A DNA stretch of 14,217 nt from CAYSQW01 sp964433135. Lineage in GTDB: Bacteria > Acidobacteriota > Aminicenantia > Aminicenantales > Aminicenantaceae. Under the pieces are notes generated by a model. The model was not told the DNA's origin, ran no database searches, and worked only from the letters and a program-made list of their open reading frames with translations. Positions 1 to 7,270 of this stretch are shown here, piece after piece; within the stretch, counting starts at the first letter, position 1; every line of letters starts with the position of its first letter. Both the position numbers and the translations under genes were made by a program. The stretch covers positions 1 to 14,217 of the forward strand of contig CAYSQW010000071.1 in assembly GCA_964433135.1 (NCBI GenBank), read 5' to 3'.

Positions 1-1055
1 AGGGAAATCTTTTCCTTTTTATCCAAAGTGAAGATTCGCCCCCGATTTCCCGTACCGAAAACCAATTCATCTGAAGCTTGATCCCAAAACACGCTGTAGA
101 TGAGATCCTGCTGCGACTGCCAGAGTTTTTTTGCCGTCCCGTCCGGCCCGATCTTTACCAGAGAACCGGGCTGCGACGATTGGGAGACCGGAGCCGAGGA
201 TGAGATCGAAGCGGTTTGAGGGGTAACGGTAACCGTGACATCCGTGCCGGCCACAACCGGATTCTGGACCGCTGTCGCAGGCGGCTTGCTCGAAGATTTG
301 GCTGAAGCTCCACCTGAAGCCACATAAATATTCCCTTTGGAGTCGAGGGTCAGGCTTTTAATCTCCTCATGGGGGGATTCGTAGAGCACATCGGGTTTCT
401 TCCCTTTCCTGATACGGTAAAGCCTTCCCTTGCCTCCGCTTCCCGCATAAAGGATATCATCAGGCCCCTTGCGCATGCAAAGGATGTGGTTCTCTTCGGC
501 TTCCAGGATCATGCCGCCGTTTCCCTGGTCGGAAATTTCGTAGATGCCGCCGCTTTCTCCGACCGCCGCCAGAAGCGATCCCTGCTCCGTGAAGAGGAGG
601 TCCCAAATATATTTTTTTTGAGGATCAAAGAATATCTCCCCGTTATTCTTTCCCGTGATGCGATAGATTTTCCCATTGGGAGAAGTACCGGCATACAGAT
701 TGCCGCGGCGGTCCTGTGCCAGGCAATAGACGTCCATCTCCGGAACCTGGTAGTGAAGGTCGTACTTCCCTTCCCGGTCGATCCGGTATATCCTTCCGCT
801 GTGGCCGGTTCCGAGATAAATAACCCCTTCCCCCGTAACAAGAATCGACAAATAAAATTCTTCCGGGGGCCCCTCGAAACCATCCTCCTTGGGTGAAAGG
901 GAAAGGGTTCCATCTTCTGAAACCGATATCCCATGGAAAGTCCCTTTCAAGAATTCCTGGAGACTGTTCAATTCGATCTTCTGAGGTTGAACCGCCAACA
1001 ACACAGCGGCCGTCAGGACGAGGCCGCTCATCACACCAGCCAAAGCTTTTCTCAT
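1..1055 (-). CDS. Secreted beta-propeller protein, C-terminus cut by window edge
   Basis: The reading frame is open from an ATG at 1055 to the left edge, giving 351 visible residues; the C-terminus lies outside. An AAGGAG Shine-Dalgarno lies about 9 bases upstream. The N-terminus (MRKALAGVMSGLVLTAAVLL) looks like a signal peptide or membrane anchor. From residue 80 a motif close to Y-x-G-T-G-x-x-G-x-I-Y-R-I recurs at 80, 121, 162, 203 and 244, exactly 41 residues apart, and again at 332. This is a tandem beta-propeller of the kind seen in ligand-binding or sensory periplasmic proteins. The blade at 244 is interrupted by about 47 residues rich in Ser, Thr, Pro, Ala and Val (roughly 250-297). 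It lies 83 bases downstream of the S55 protease gene on the same strand, so the two are probably co-transcribed. No catalytic residues are recognisable and the ligand is unknown. Confidence 0.8.
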   Translation of the reverse strand, partial: MRKALAGVMSGLVLTAAVLLAVQPQKIELNSLQEFLKGTFHGISVSEDGTLSLSPKEDGFEGPPEEFYLSILVTGEGVIYLGTGHSGRIYRIDREGKYDLHYQVPEMDVYCLAQDRRGNLYAGTSPNGKIYRITGKNNGEIFFDPQKKYIWDLLFTEQGSLLAAVGESGGIYEISDQGNGGMILEAEENHILCMRKGPDDILYAGSGGKGRLYRIRKGKKPDVLYESPHEEIKSLTLDSKGNIYVASGGASAKSSSKPPATAVQNPVVAGTDVTVTVTPQTASISSSAPVSQSSQPGSLVKIGPDGTAKKLWQSQQDLIYSVFWDQASDELVFGTGNRGRIFTLDKKEKIS

Positions 1056-1138
1056 TCGCAAAATCTCCTTATTCGTCGTCTGCTTTTCGCGACACGGGAC
1101 CGCGGTTTCCCGGCAAGAACGATAGGGCGACACCTTTC

Positions 1139-2944
1139 TCATCTGATCTTAATAGGGATCAACGCCGATCCCTTGAACACGTACGGAACCCCCAACTGAG
1201 TATATCCCAATGTGGATTGCGTCATTTCCGTGGGGGTGGCTATGGCGACCCGGGATGACGTAAACATTTCTTTCATGGTGGGTGGAAGATTCGGCATCTC
1301 TTCTCCCTTGAGAAACAAGCCCGGCTTAGACGCGAGAATCTTCAAATAGATCCGATTATTTTTACGCTGGTTGTTCAAAACGCGGATCAGCTGTTCGAGA
1401 CTGCGCGGGAGAAAACCCCGTGTTCTGTACTGTCCCATTTCCAAGCGCTGCAGAGACAAGGCATCCGCGACGATCAGGTAAAACTCCGACCCCGAAGGCA
1501 GATGGGGGACCGTCAGATAGCCGTCTTGCATCACCTGCTGACCTCGGAAGTTCCGAGTAAATATTTTGACATGGATCCTCTCGCCCGGATTCACGTCATA
1601 TCTGTCCAGCCAGACCTTTTCCAGATACGAGAACCGAATCTCTTCCGAAGCATGAACATTCAGATCGATCCGATGGATGGAAAGATCTTCGAACTCGTTG
1701 TTGGTAAGAAAAAAAACCACGGCGGTCATGAGATTGGCGACTTCTCCCAACGTGCTGTCGAAAGCTCCGGAAAACAGATCCTCTACATGGATGCTCTTTC
1801 CATTTTCCAGATAGATATCTCCATCGACCTCGAGGGTCATATCGCCCAGGGAACGATCTTCGGAAGGCATGATGCTGGCGATCGCAAGGTTCACGAGAAA
1901 GGGAGTCAGCAGTTTATCTTCGGCAACTCTGATCTTAAATTCCTTCTTTTGACCGCGGGCGTTATTCCAATTGACATTTAAAGGGATATTTCGCGGCATC
2001 TTCCCCAGCTCTCCAAAGACCCCAACGCTTCTGTCCTGAGTGAACTTGCCGATCAATCGACCGGCGGTAGCCATCTTGAACGAGGTCTGAAAACTGGGAA
2101 CGACGGTGATCACATCAGCCGTCGTCATTCCGTATTCGACGGCACCCAAATTATACATGGGGTGCCCGAAGGCCAAAACCTCCCCTCCCCTGGCGTAGGT
2201 CACCGTCCCGATCGCGGAGACGTTGACATCTCCGTCCAACAGCTGAACGCCTACCGCATCGCCTTCCCGCAGCGTATATGGTTTCAATGCGGCTTGCGTG
2301 GAAATCTGATCCGCGGGACCTCCATTAATCGGATTAAAGCCCAGCCGGGAAAAAACCGGACTCGCCTGATTGAAAACCCGCGCCGGGAATCCGCTGCAAA
2401 CGAGGGGCAGATCCATCGGTTTAAGGGTTCGTCCCTCCAGCAGGTTCACACTCTCCTGCGGTAATCTCGACTCGTTTATTTGAAGCAATTCCTCAAGCGT
2501 CATGGAATTTCGGATCGGGATCCGAGGCGAAAAAGAAGATCTCGGCGGATCTTCCGCCGGGATCGCCATCATCTCCTCAATCGGCGTAATTCCCGCGATC
2601 GGTTCTTTTGCAAAGGGAAAACTGTAAGCGACCGCGCCGATCAGTTTTCCATCGATATACACCGGGCTTCCGCTCATCCCCTGCGCCACGCCCGAATTTT
2701 CCAGTCCTTGTCCGCTCAGCTTGGCGATAATCAAGTTTCTTTTGGGTTGGTAGTTGCGCAGAATCCCCAGAATCTCGACCTCGAATTCTTCGATCTCGCG
2801 ACCGACGAAAACACTTCGGCCCTTCCCCTTCATTCCGGTTTGTATCTGCTCCAAAGAGAAGATGGAAGCCGCGGCTTCCGCTGAAAGCGCCACAGCTAGA
2901 ACGACGGCGATGACCGGCAACCATGATTTTTGGATACTTCGCAT
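1139..2944 (-). CDS. Exported SpoIVB/S55-type serine peptidase-like protein
   Basis: This protein of about 601 residues starts at ATG 2944; an in-frame GTG at 2959 would add five residues. Neither start has a well-spaced Shine-Dalgarno: an AGGA lies 16 bases before the ATG. A hydrophobic segment at 12-30 (GTG numbering, used below) ending in AEAA suggests export. Residues 50-130 carry the S55 nucleophile region GVAQGMSGSPVYIDGKLIGA, with S96 the expected catalytic Ser. The S55 His region (LAFGHPMYNLG, H266, then AGRLIGKF and VGVFGELG) follows about 170 residues later. In SpoIVB, as I recall it, His precedes Ser, so the order here is reversed. No PDZ domain is apparent. The C-terminal 200 residues look beta-rich and are unassigned. 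SpoIVB itself cleaves SpoIVFA in spore formers, but nothing here suggests sporulation. The natural substrate is unknown, and the downstream propeller protein is a possible partner. Confidence 0.82.
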   Translation of the reverse strand: MRSIQKSWLPVIAVVLAVALSAEAAASIFSLEQIQTGMKGKGRSVFVGREIEEFEVEILGILRNYQPKRNLIIAKLSGQGLENSGVAQGMSGSPVYIDGKLIGAVAYSFPFAKEPIAGITPIEEMMAIPAEDPPRSSFSPRIPIRNSMTLEELLQINESRLPQESVNLLEGRTLKPMDLPLVCSGFPARVFNQASPVFSRLGFNPINGGPADQISTQAALKPYTLREGDAVGVQLLDGDVNVSAIGTVTYARGGEVLAFGHPMYNLGAVEYGMTTADVITVVPSFQTSFKMATAGRLIGKFTQDRSVGVFGELGKMPRNIPLNVNWNNARGQKKEFKIRVAEDKLLTPFLVNLAIASIMPSEDRSLGDMTLEVDGDIYLENGKSIHVEDLFSGAFDSTLGEVANLMTAVVFFLTNNEFEDLSIHRIDLNVHASEEIRFSYLEKVWLDRYDVNPGERIHVKIFTRNFRGQQVMQDGYLTVPHLPSGSEFYLIVADALSLQRLEMGQYRTRGFLPRSLEQLIRVLNNQRKNNRIYLKILASKPGLFLKGEEMPNLPPTMKEMFTSSRVAIATPTEMTQSTLGYTQLGVPYVFKGSALIPIKIR

Positions 2945-2950
2945 ATTCTT

Positions 2951-2956
2951 ATTATA
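2951..2956 (-). promoter_or_regulatory. Possible -10 element for the S55 gene, close to its start
   Basis: A perfect TATAAT on the minus strand ends six bases before ATG 2944. If used, transcription would begin at or next to the start codon, giving a leaderless message. That fits the lack of a well-spaced Shine-Dalgarno. No good -35 is visible (TATGCA at an 18-base spacing is the best), so this is tentative. Confidence 0.35.
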
Positions 2957-3107
2957 CACTTCCTGGGATTGAGATGCATACCCTCCGTGCCCATAATGAA
3001 CGGCTTCCGAAGAAAACCGCGGAAAAAACCTCTTTCCGTATCATAGACACATAAGACTGAGGGGCTGTCACACCACTATAACTCGTGATTCGAAGATCCG
3101 TTACATT

Positions 3108-4289
3108 TCACTTGAGAATTCCGACTATTTTACCGCACTTCTCAAATCCGGCCAGAATAAAATCCAATTCTTCATCGGAATGCGTCGCGGAATAGCTGGT
3201 TCGGATCAGCGCCTGTCCTTGGGGAACCGCGGGATATATAACGGGATTGGTAAAGATGCCTTCCTCATTCAGGGATTTCCACATCAGAAACGCCGACTCA
3301 TCATCGCCGATGAGAACCGGGATAACCGGAGTTTCCGTCGGGCCCGTATCGAATCCCATCGCCTGAAAACCGCTCTTCATTTTTTCAGTAACCGCCCATA
3401 AACGTTCCCGTCTTTCAGGTTCATTCTCAATAATATCGAGTGTAGCCAATACGGTCGCGACCGAAGCGGGCGTGATGCTGGCGCTGAAGATCAGAGCGCG
3501 CGCATGGTGTTTGATGTAGGAAATCACTTTTTTCTTCCCCACCACAAAACCGCCGAGGGAAGCGAAGGATTTGCTGAATGTGCCCATGATCAGATCCACA
3601 TCGGATTCAACGCCGAAGTGTTCGGAGGTTCCTCTTCCGTTTTTTCCCATGACGCCGATACCGTGGGCGTCATCGACCATGATATTGGCCCCATACTGTT
3701 TCCCCAGCCTCACGATCTCCGGAAGATTGACCAGATCTCCTTCCATGCTGAAAACGCCGTCCACGATGATCAGCTTGCCGATACCTTCCTCCAGTTCAGC
3801 CAGGATCCTCTCCAACGCCGACATGTCATTGTGTTTGAACTTATGTGCGGTTCCATAGGAAAGCCGGCAGGCATCGATGATGCTGGCATGATCCATACGA
3901 TCCGTGATTACCGCATCTCCTCGGCCGACGACCGTCGAAATAATTCCCTGGTTGGTTTGAAATCCGGTACTGAAAGACAAGGCGGCTTCCTTGTGCATAA
4001 ACCCCGCCAGCCTCTCTTCCAACTCGTCATGAATATCGAGAGTTCCATTCAGAAAACGTGATCCGCACGTGGACACTCCATATTTATCGACTGCGGCTTT
4101 GGCCGCCTGCATAACTTTCGGGTGATCGATCAAACCGAGATAGTTATTGGAACCGACCATAATCATCTCTTTTCCATGAATTACGACTTTGTTTCCTTTA
4201 ACGGCTTCAATAGGAGCAAAGTAGGGGTAAAGACCCACTTGTTGGGCTTCCTCCGCACGTGTGAACTCGGCACATTTGTCAAAAATCAT
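3108..4289 (-). CDS. Serine palmitoyltransferase-like alpha-oxoamine synthase
   Basis: This 393-residue PLP enzyme belongs to the alpha-oxoamine synthase family (KBL, BioF, SPT), which condenses an amino acid with an acyl thioester and releases CO2. The Schiff-base lysine is K240 in GTFSKSFASLGGF; as I recall, KBL and BioF have a Gly-Lys-Ala type motif here, while SPT has TFSKS. H134 in MDHASI should stack on the cofactor, and D206 and H209 in VDDAHGIG complete the PLP site. SRFLNGTLDIHDELEE (78-93) and FSASITPASVAT also read like SPTs from sphingolipid-making Bacteroidota. An SPT would join serine and a fatty acyl thioester into 3-ketosphinganine. The start has AAGGAG seven bases upstream. 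It is divergent from an epimerase/reductase gene across 112 bases. The alternative is glycine C-acetyltransferase (kbl), especially since some threonine dehydrogenases are SDR-type; the active-site motif favours SPT. Confidence 0.78.
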   Translation of the reverse strand: MIFDKCAEFTRAEEAQQVGLYPYFAPIEAVKGNKVVIHGKEMIMVGSNNYLGLIDHPKVMQAAKAAVDKYGVSTCGSRFLNGTLDIHDELEERLAGFMHKEAALSFSTGFQTNQGIISTVVGRGDAVITDRMDHASIIDACRLSYGTAHKFKHNDMSALERILAELEEGIGKLIIVDGVFSMEGDLVNLPEIVRLGKQYGANIMVDDAHGIGVMGKNGRGTSEHFGVESDVDLIMGTFSKSFASLGGFVVGKKKVISYIKHHARALIFSASITPASVATVLATLDIIENEPERRERLWAVTEKMKSGFQAMGFDTGPTETPVIPVLIGDDESAFLMWKSLNEEGIFTNPVIYPAVPQGQALIRTSYSATHSDEELDFILAGFEKCGKIVGILK

Positions 4290-4361
4290 CTGTTTCTCCT
4301 TCTCGTTCGTTGATCTCTATATTCTGCCTCTCTGCCCTTTTTCGGAAACTGTTTTTCCTGA

Positions 4362-4391
4362 TTGACGCTTCCATGGCTTTTTGGTTAAAAT
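4362..4391 (+). promoter_or_regulatory. Sigma70-type promoter for the epimerase gene
   Basis: TTGACG at 4362-4367 and TAAAAT at 4386-4391 are separated by 18 bases; TTAAAA gives a 17-base spacing. The expected transcription start falls around 4398, only a few bases before ATG 4402, so the message would be leaderless or nearly so. No Shine-Dalgarno precedes the ATG, which agrees with that reading. Confidence 0.55.
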
Positions 4392-4401
4392 CTCATGGAT
4401 C

Positions 4402-5376
4402 ATGAACGCTTTCGTAACCGGAGGAACAGGATTTATCGGCAGTCATCTTATCGACCGCCTTCTTTCCCGCAAGACCCTCAACGTTTACGCCCTCGTTCGC
4501 GATCGAAATTCCCCAAAATGGCTGTCGGGAAAAGACGTCCAGCTGCTTGAAGGAGACCTCTTATCTCTTCCTGATCTGCCTTCAAAGATAGATTACGTTT
4601 TCCATATCGCCGGCGCAACCAGAGCCCGAAAATGGTCGGATTATTATACTGTAAATCAAGAGGGAACGGCAAGTCTTTTTCATGCTCTCAAGGAACGGAA
4701 TATCAAACCGAGAAAATTCATCTACCTCTCCAGCATCGCGGCGGGAGGCCCGGGATCCGCCGAAAATCCCTTTAAGGAAAGCGATCCTTCCCATCCCGTA
4801 TCCCGTTACGGGCACAGCAAACATTTAGGTGAAATCGAAGCTCTCTGCCATAAAAACCTTTTTCTGCTGGGGATTATTCGAGTGGGCGCCGTTTTCGGTG
4901 CAAGAGACAAAGATTTCGTCCCCTATTTCAAATTGATCCAGAAAGGGATACTGCCTTCTTTGGTTTCCAATTCCAAGGATATCAGCCTCTGCTACGTGGA
5001 TGATCTGATTCAGGCCATGATATCGGCGATGGAAACCGACTATCCCAGCGGAGAGATATTCAACATCGCTTATCCTGAACCCTCCAGCTGGAACGACCTC
5101 GGACGCCTGGCCGGGAAGATCATGAAGAAAAAGCTCCTGACCGTAAAAGTCCCGCTCTGCGCGGTATATCCGGCGGCGCTCATCACGGATGCGGTCACCG
5201 AAATCACGAACAAACCCGGAATCATCGGACGAGACAAGTATCAGGAGATGCGCCAATCCGGATGGGTGGTGGATGTCGAAAAAGCCGCACGGATTTTAAA
5301 TTTTCACCCCGCAGTTTCCATGTCCGAGGCTGTCGCCGAAACCATCGATTGGTATCGAAGGGAAGGCTGGCTTTAA
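4402..5376 (+). CDS. NAD(P)-dependent epimerase/dehydratase, candidate ceramide reductase-like
   Basis: This is a 324-residue extended short-chain dehydrogenase. The N-terminal Rossmann motif is VTGGTGFIGSH (G7, G10, G13), the catalytic YxxxK is Y136-GHS-K140, and the Ser lies in YLSSIA (about 110-111). AGATRARKWSDYYTVNQEGT is typical of the reductase-like branch (dihydroflavonol-reductase or 3-beta-HSD style) more than of sugar epimerases. I chose ATG 4402, with the glycine motif starting at residue 7; a TTG at 4381 would add seven residues. The gene is divergent from the SPT-like gene. Bacterial sphingolipid pathways use an SDR of this broad family (CerR) to reduce the oxidised ceramide intermediate, so such a role is a reasonable inference, though no ceramide synthase is present in the window. 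Threonine dehydrogenase or a nucleotide-sugar enzyme are alternatives. The gene ends 69 bases before a convergent gene, with no clear terminator. Confidence 0.8.
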   Translation: MNAFVTGGTGFIGSHLIDRLLSRKTLNVYALVRDRNSPKWLSGKDVQLLEGDLLSLPDLPSKIDYVFHIAGATRARKWSDYYTVNQEGTASLFHALKERNIKPRKFIYLSSIAAGGPGSAENPFKESDPSHPVSRYGHSKHLGEIEALCHKNLFLLGIIRVGAVFGARDKDFVPYFKLIQKGILPSLVSNSKDISLCYVDDLIQAMISAMETDYPSGEIFNIAYPEPSSWNDLGRLAGKIMKKKLLTVKVPLCAVYPAALITDAVTEITNKPGIIGRDKYQEMRQSGWVVDVEKAARILNFHPAVSMSEAVAETIDWYRREGWL

Positions 5377-5445
5377 CCGCAGGACACCAGCTTCAGAAAA
5401 AAACACTCCCCATCAATTGGATTCCATCAAGTGATTACGGAGTAT

Positions 5446-5961
5446 TTATTCCTTGGGGACGGTACGATTGCGGGTGTAGAAGGAAGCGGAAAACTTAGTG
5501 GTGTTTTTCAGGCACCAGTCTTTATCCTTGGAACAAGCGAAGTATTTGATCTTGCCCGCCAGGGAGTGGGTTCCGGGTTTGGCGTTCAGATCCACGGTGA
5601 ATGGGATCTCAAGCGGATCCGTGATCGATAAATATTCTTTCCCTTCCTCTTCAATGATGTCGATATCCAAATCCGAGGCGGAATAGAAATTTTTCGGAAA
5701 CACCAATGCTTCACAATTCTCAAATTCGATGGTGAAGGTCGGCTGCGGACTGATCAGAACCTCATCTCCAACCGAAAGCTGCAAAACGACCGTGCCTTCC
5801 TCCCCCCGAGACAGCCGCCGGGATCGGATGGAAACCGAAACCTGAAGAGGCTCCTCTTCCTGAAAAAAACGGCCGATGAGGAGCGGACATAGCACGATCA
5901 CGGCAGCCGTAATCCCAAGGATCTTCCGCTTCCATCCGGCATTTATTTTTAGAACCGTCAT
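5446..5961 (-). CDS. Membrane-anchored protein with DsbD N-terminal-like domain
   Basis: This 171-residue protein has one hydrophobic segment at about 13-30 preceded by K and R, so the rest should face the periplasm. The beta-rich remainder ends in KYFACSKDKDWCLKN, with C143 and C150. This resembles the Cys pair of the DsbD N-terminal (DsbC-like, PF11412) domain, which passes electrons to periplasmic thiol proteins; E. coli DsbD has C-x5-C and this has C-x6-C. The transmembrane and thioredoxin parts of full DsbD are absent, so it would be a stand-alone acceptor domain needing an electron source elsewhere. A third soluble Cys is C83. The domain call is moderate: short beta-sandwich proteins are easily confused. 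It is convergent with the epimerase gene and divergent from the FabH gene. Confidence 0.62.
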   Translation of the reverse strand: MTVLKINAGWKRKILGITAAVIVLCPLLIGRFFQEEEPLQVSVSIRSRRLSRGEEGTVVLQLSVGDEVLISPQPTFTIEFENCEALVFPKNFYSASDLDIDIIEEEGKEYLSITDPLEIPFTVDLNAKPGTHSLAGKIKYFACSKDKDWCLKNTTKFSASFYTRNRTVPKE

Positions 5962-5979
5962 CTTCTATCTCACAGGAGC

Positions 5980-6008
5980 ATTATACCAGAAAGACGGATT
6001 TCGCAAAA
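5980..6008 (-). promoter_or_regulatory. Promoter with extended -10 for the DsbD-N-like gene
   Basis: On the minus strand TATAAT at 5985-5980 is preceded by TGG, giving an extended -10. A weak TTTTGC lies 17 bases further upstream (6008-6003). The start codon at 5961 is 18 bases beyond the -10, so the leader would be only about 12 bases. Confidence 0.55.
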
Positions 6009-6147
6009 TCCTCAATCACCGCTTTAACAAAAGAGATACCTCCGGTCCGTTTGGAAAGGCATGGGGCTGCATTATTGAAGGATGAAAACATGAATTATGT
6101 CTTTATTTTTTTCAAGGCTTCAATTATTATTTACAGGCTGGGAAGTC

Positions 6148-7146
6148 ATGAGAAGATCCATTATTACAGGAACGGGACATTTCGTGCCGGAGCGAACCGT
6201 AACCAATTTCGATCTGGAAAAGAATATCGACACCACAAATGAATGGATATTGCAGAGATCGGGGATTTCCCAACGACACTGGGTGGACGAAGGCGTGGGG
6301 ACCTCGGACCTGGCCGTCAACGCCGCCCGCCGGGCGATCGAAGACGCGGACATCGACAAATCGGAAATCGACTTTTTGATTGCGGCCACTTTGTCTCCCG
6401 ATCATTATTTTCCCGGCATCGGTGTCTTCGTCCAATCCAAGCTCGGCCTTCCTCCCATCGGGGCCTTGGATGTCAGAGACCAGTGCAGCGGATTCATATA
6501 TGCTCTCTCGGTTGCCGACCAATATATAAAAACCGGAACCTATAAAAAGATCCTTTTGGTTGCGGCCGAAGTCCAATCCAATAATCTCGACACCTCCAAA
6601 GCAGGCCGGGACATAGCCGTACTATTCGGGGACGGCGCCGGAGCGGTCATTTTGGAACCGAATCCTGAGGAAGATGACCGGGGGATTCTCTCAACCCACC
6701 TTTTCTGCGATGGAAACCAGGCCGAACATCTTTGGATGGAAAAACCCAGCAGCAAAGATAAACCCACATTCTCAGAAGAAATACTCTCCGGGAAAGGATA
6801 TTTCCCCCGTATGAACGGACGTCATGTCTTTATCAACGCTATCGACAAGATGCCGAAGGCCGTACGGAAAGGACTTGAACATAACAATATGACGATTGAA
6901 GATGTCGACCATCTTCTTCCCCACCAGGCCAACGACCGTATCAGCCTCATGGTGGCGAAAAGCTTGAGAATTCCCGTAGAAAAAGTCATCCGAAATATCG
7001 ATCGCTTTGGAAACACCACCGCCGCTTCCATTCCGATCGCACTGGATGAATCGGTAAAAAGCGGGCGCGTCAAACGCGGCGACACGATTGTTCTAACGGC
7101 TTTCGGATCGGGTTTTACTTGGGCGTCGGCCGTGCTCAGGTGGTAA
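6148..7146 (+). CDS. fabH: Beta-ketoacyl-ACP synthase III (FabH-like)
   Basis: The 332-residue enzyme has the full KAS III catalytic triad: C113 in DVRDQCSGF, H259 in LLPHQAND and N289 in RFGNTTAAS. GDGAGAVIL (161-169) and the C-terminal AFGSGFTWAS also fit the family. FabH condenses an acyl-CoA starter with malonyl-ACP to begin fatty acid synthesis in the cytoplasm. The family normally begins M-x-x-S-x-I-x-G-x-G, so I chose ATG 6148. An in-frame ATG at 6097 would add 17 residues, mostly hydrophobic. Neither start has a good Shine-Dalgarno: GGGAAG is too close to 6148, and AAGGA at 6078-6082 is 14 bases from 6097. It stands apart from any visible fab operon, so it may be a second KAS III setting an unusual starter, possibly linked to the lipid genes nearby (inference). 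Confidence 0.9.
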   Translation: MRRSIITGTGHFVPERTVTNFDLEKNIDTTNEWILQRSGISQRHWVDEGVGTSDLAVNAARRAIEDADIDKSEIDFLIAATLSPDHYFPGIGVFVQSKLGLPPIGALDVRDQCSGFIYALSVADQYIKTGTYKKILLVAAEVQSNNLDTSKAGRDIAVLFGDGAGAVILEPNPEEDDRGILSTHLFCDGNQAEHLWMEKPSSKDKPTFSEEILSGKGYFPRMNGRHVFINAIDKMPKAVRKGLEHNNMTIEDVDHLLPHQANDRISLMVAKSLRIPVEKVIRNIDRFGNTTAASIPIALDESVKSGRVKRGDTIVLTAFGSGFTWASAVLRW

Positions 7147-7197
7147 TTCATGCTATACCGGGAATCATTTGCATATTTCAGATAAATTATGATAGGA

Positions 7198-7226
7198 TTG
7201 CCATTCATCCTTAAATGGTATATAAC
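7198..7226 (+). promoter_or_regulatory. Sigma70-type promoter for the DUF885 gene
   Basis: TTGCCA (7198-7203) and TATAAC (7221-7226), each one mismatch from consensus, are spaced by exactly 17 bases. A start near 7233 would give a leader of about 38 bases containing the GAGGAGG ribosome site. This separates the DUF885 gene from the upstream FabH gene. Confidence 0.65.
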
Positions 7227-7270
7227 ACATTGAAACCGTTGAAAAAAAACCCAAATCTGAGGAGGATTCA

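Noticed and set aside
509..934. Minus-strand frame of 141 codons inside the propeller gene
   Set aside because: It is an alternative frame; the frame from 1055 shows regular 41-residue repeats and a signal peptide.
1139..2944. Evidence of sporulation from the SpoIVB-type domain
   Set aside because: No other sporulation gene is present, the domain order differs from SpoIVB, and the neighbours suggest a Gram-negative envelope.
3001..3060. CGGAAA/TTTCCG inverted repeat between the S55 and SPT-like genes as a terminator
   Set aside because: The stem is only six pairs and AT-rich, with no T-run on either strand.
3504..4061. Plus-strand frame of 185 codons opposite the SPT-like gene
   Set aside because: It is antisense to the active-site region of a clear PLP enzyme and has no independent support.
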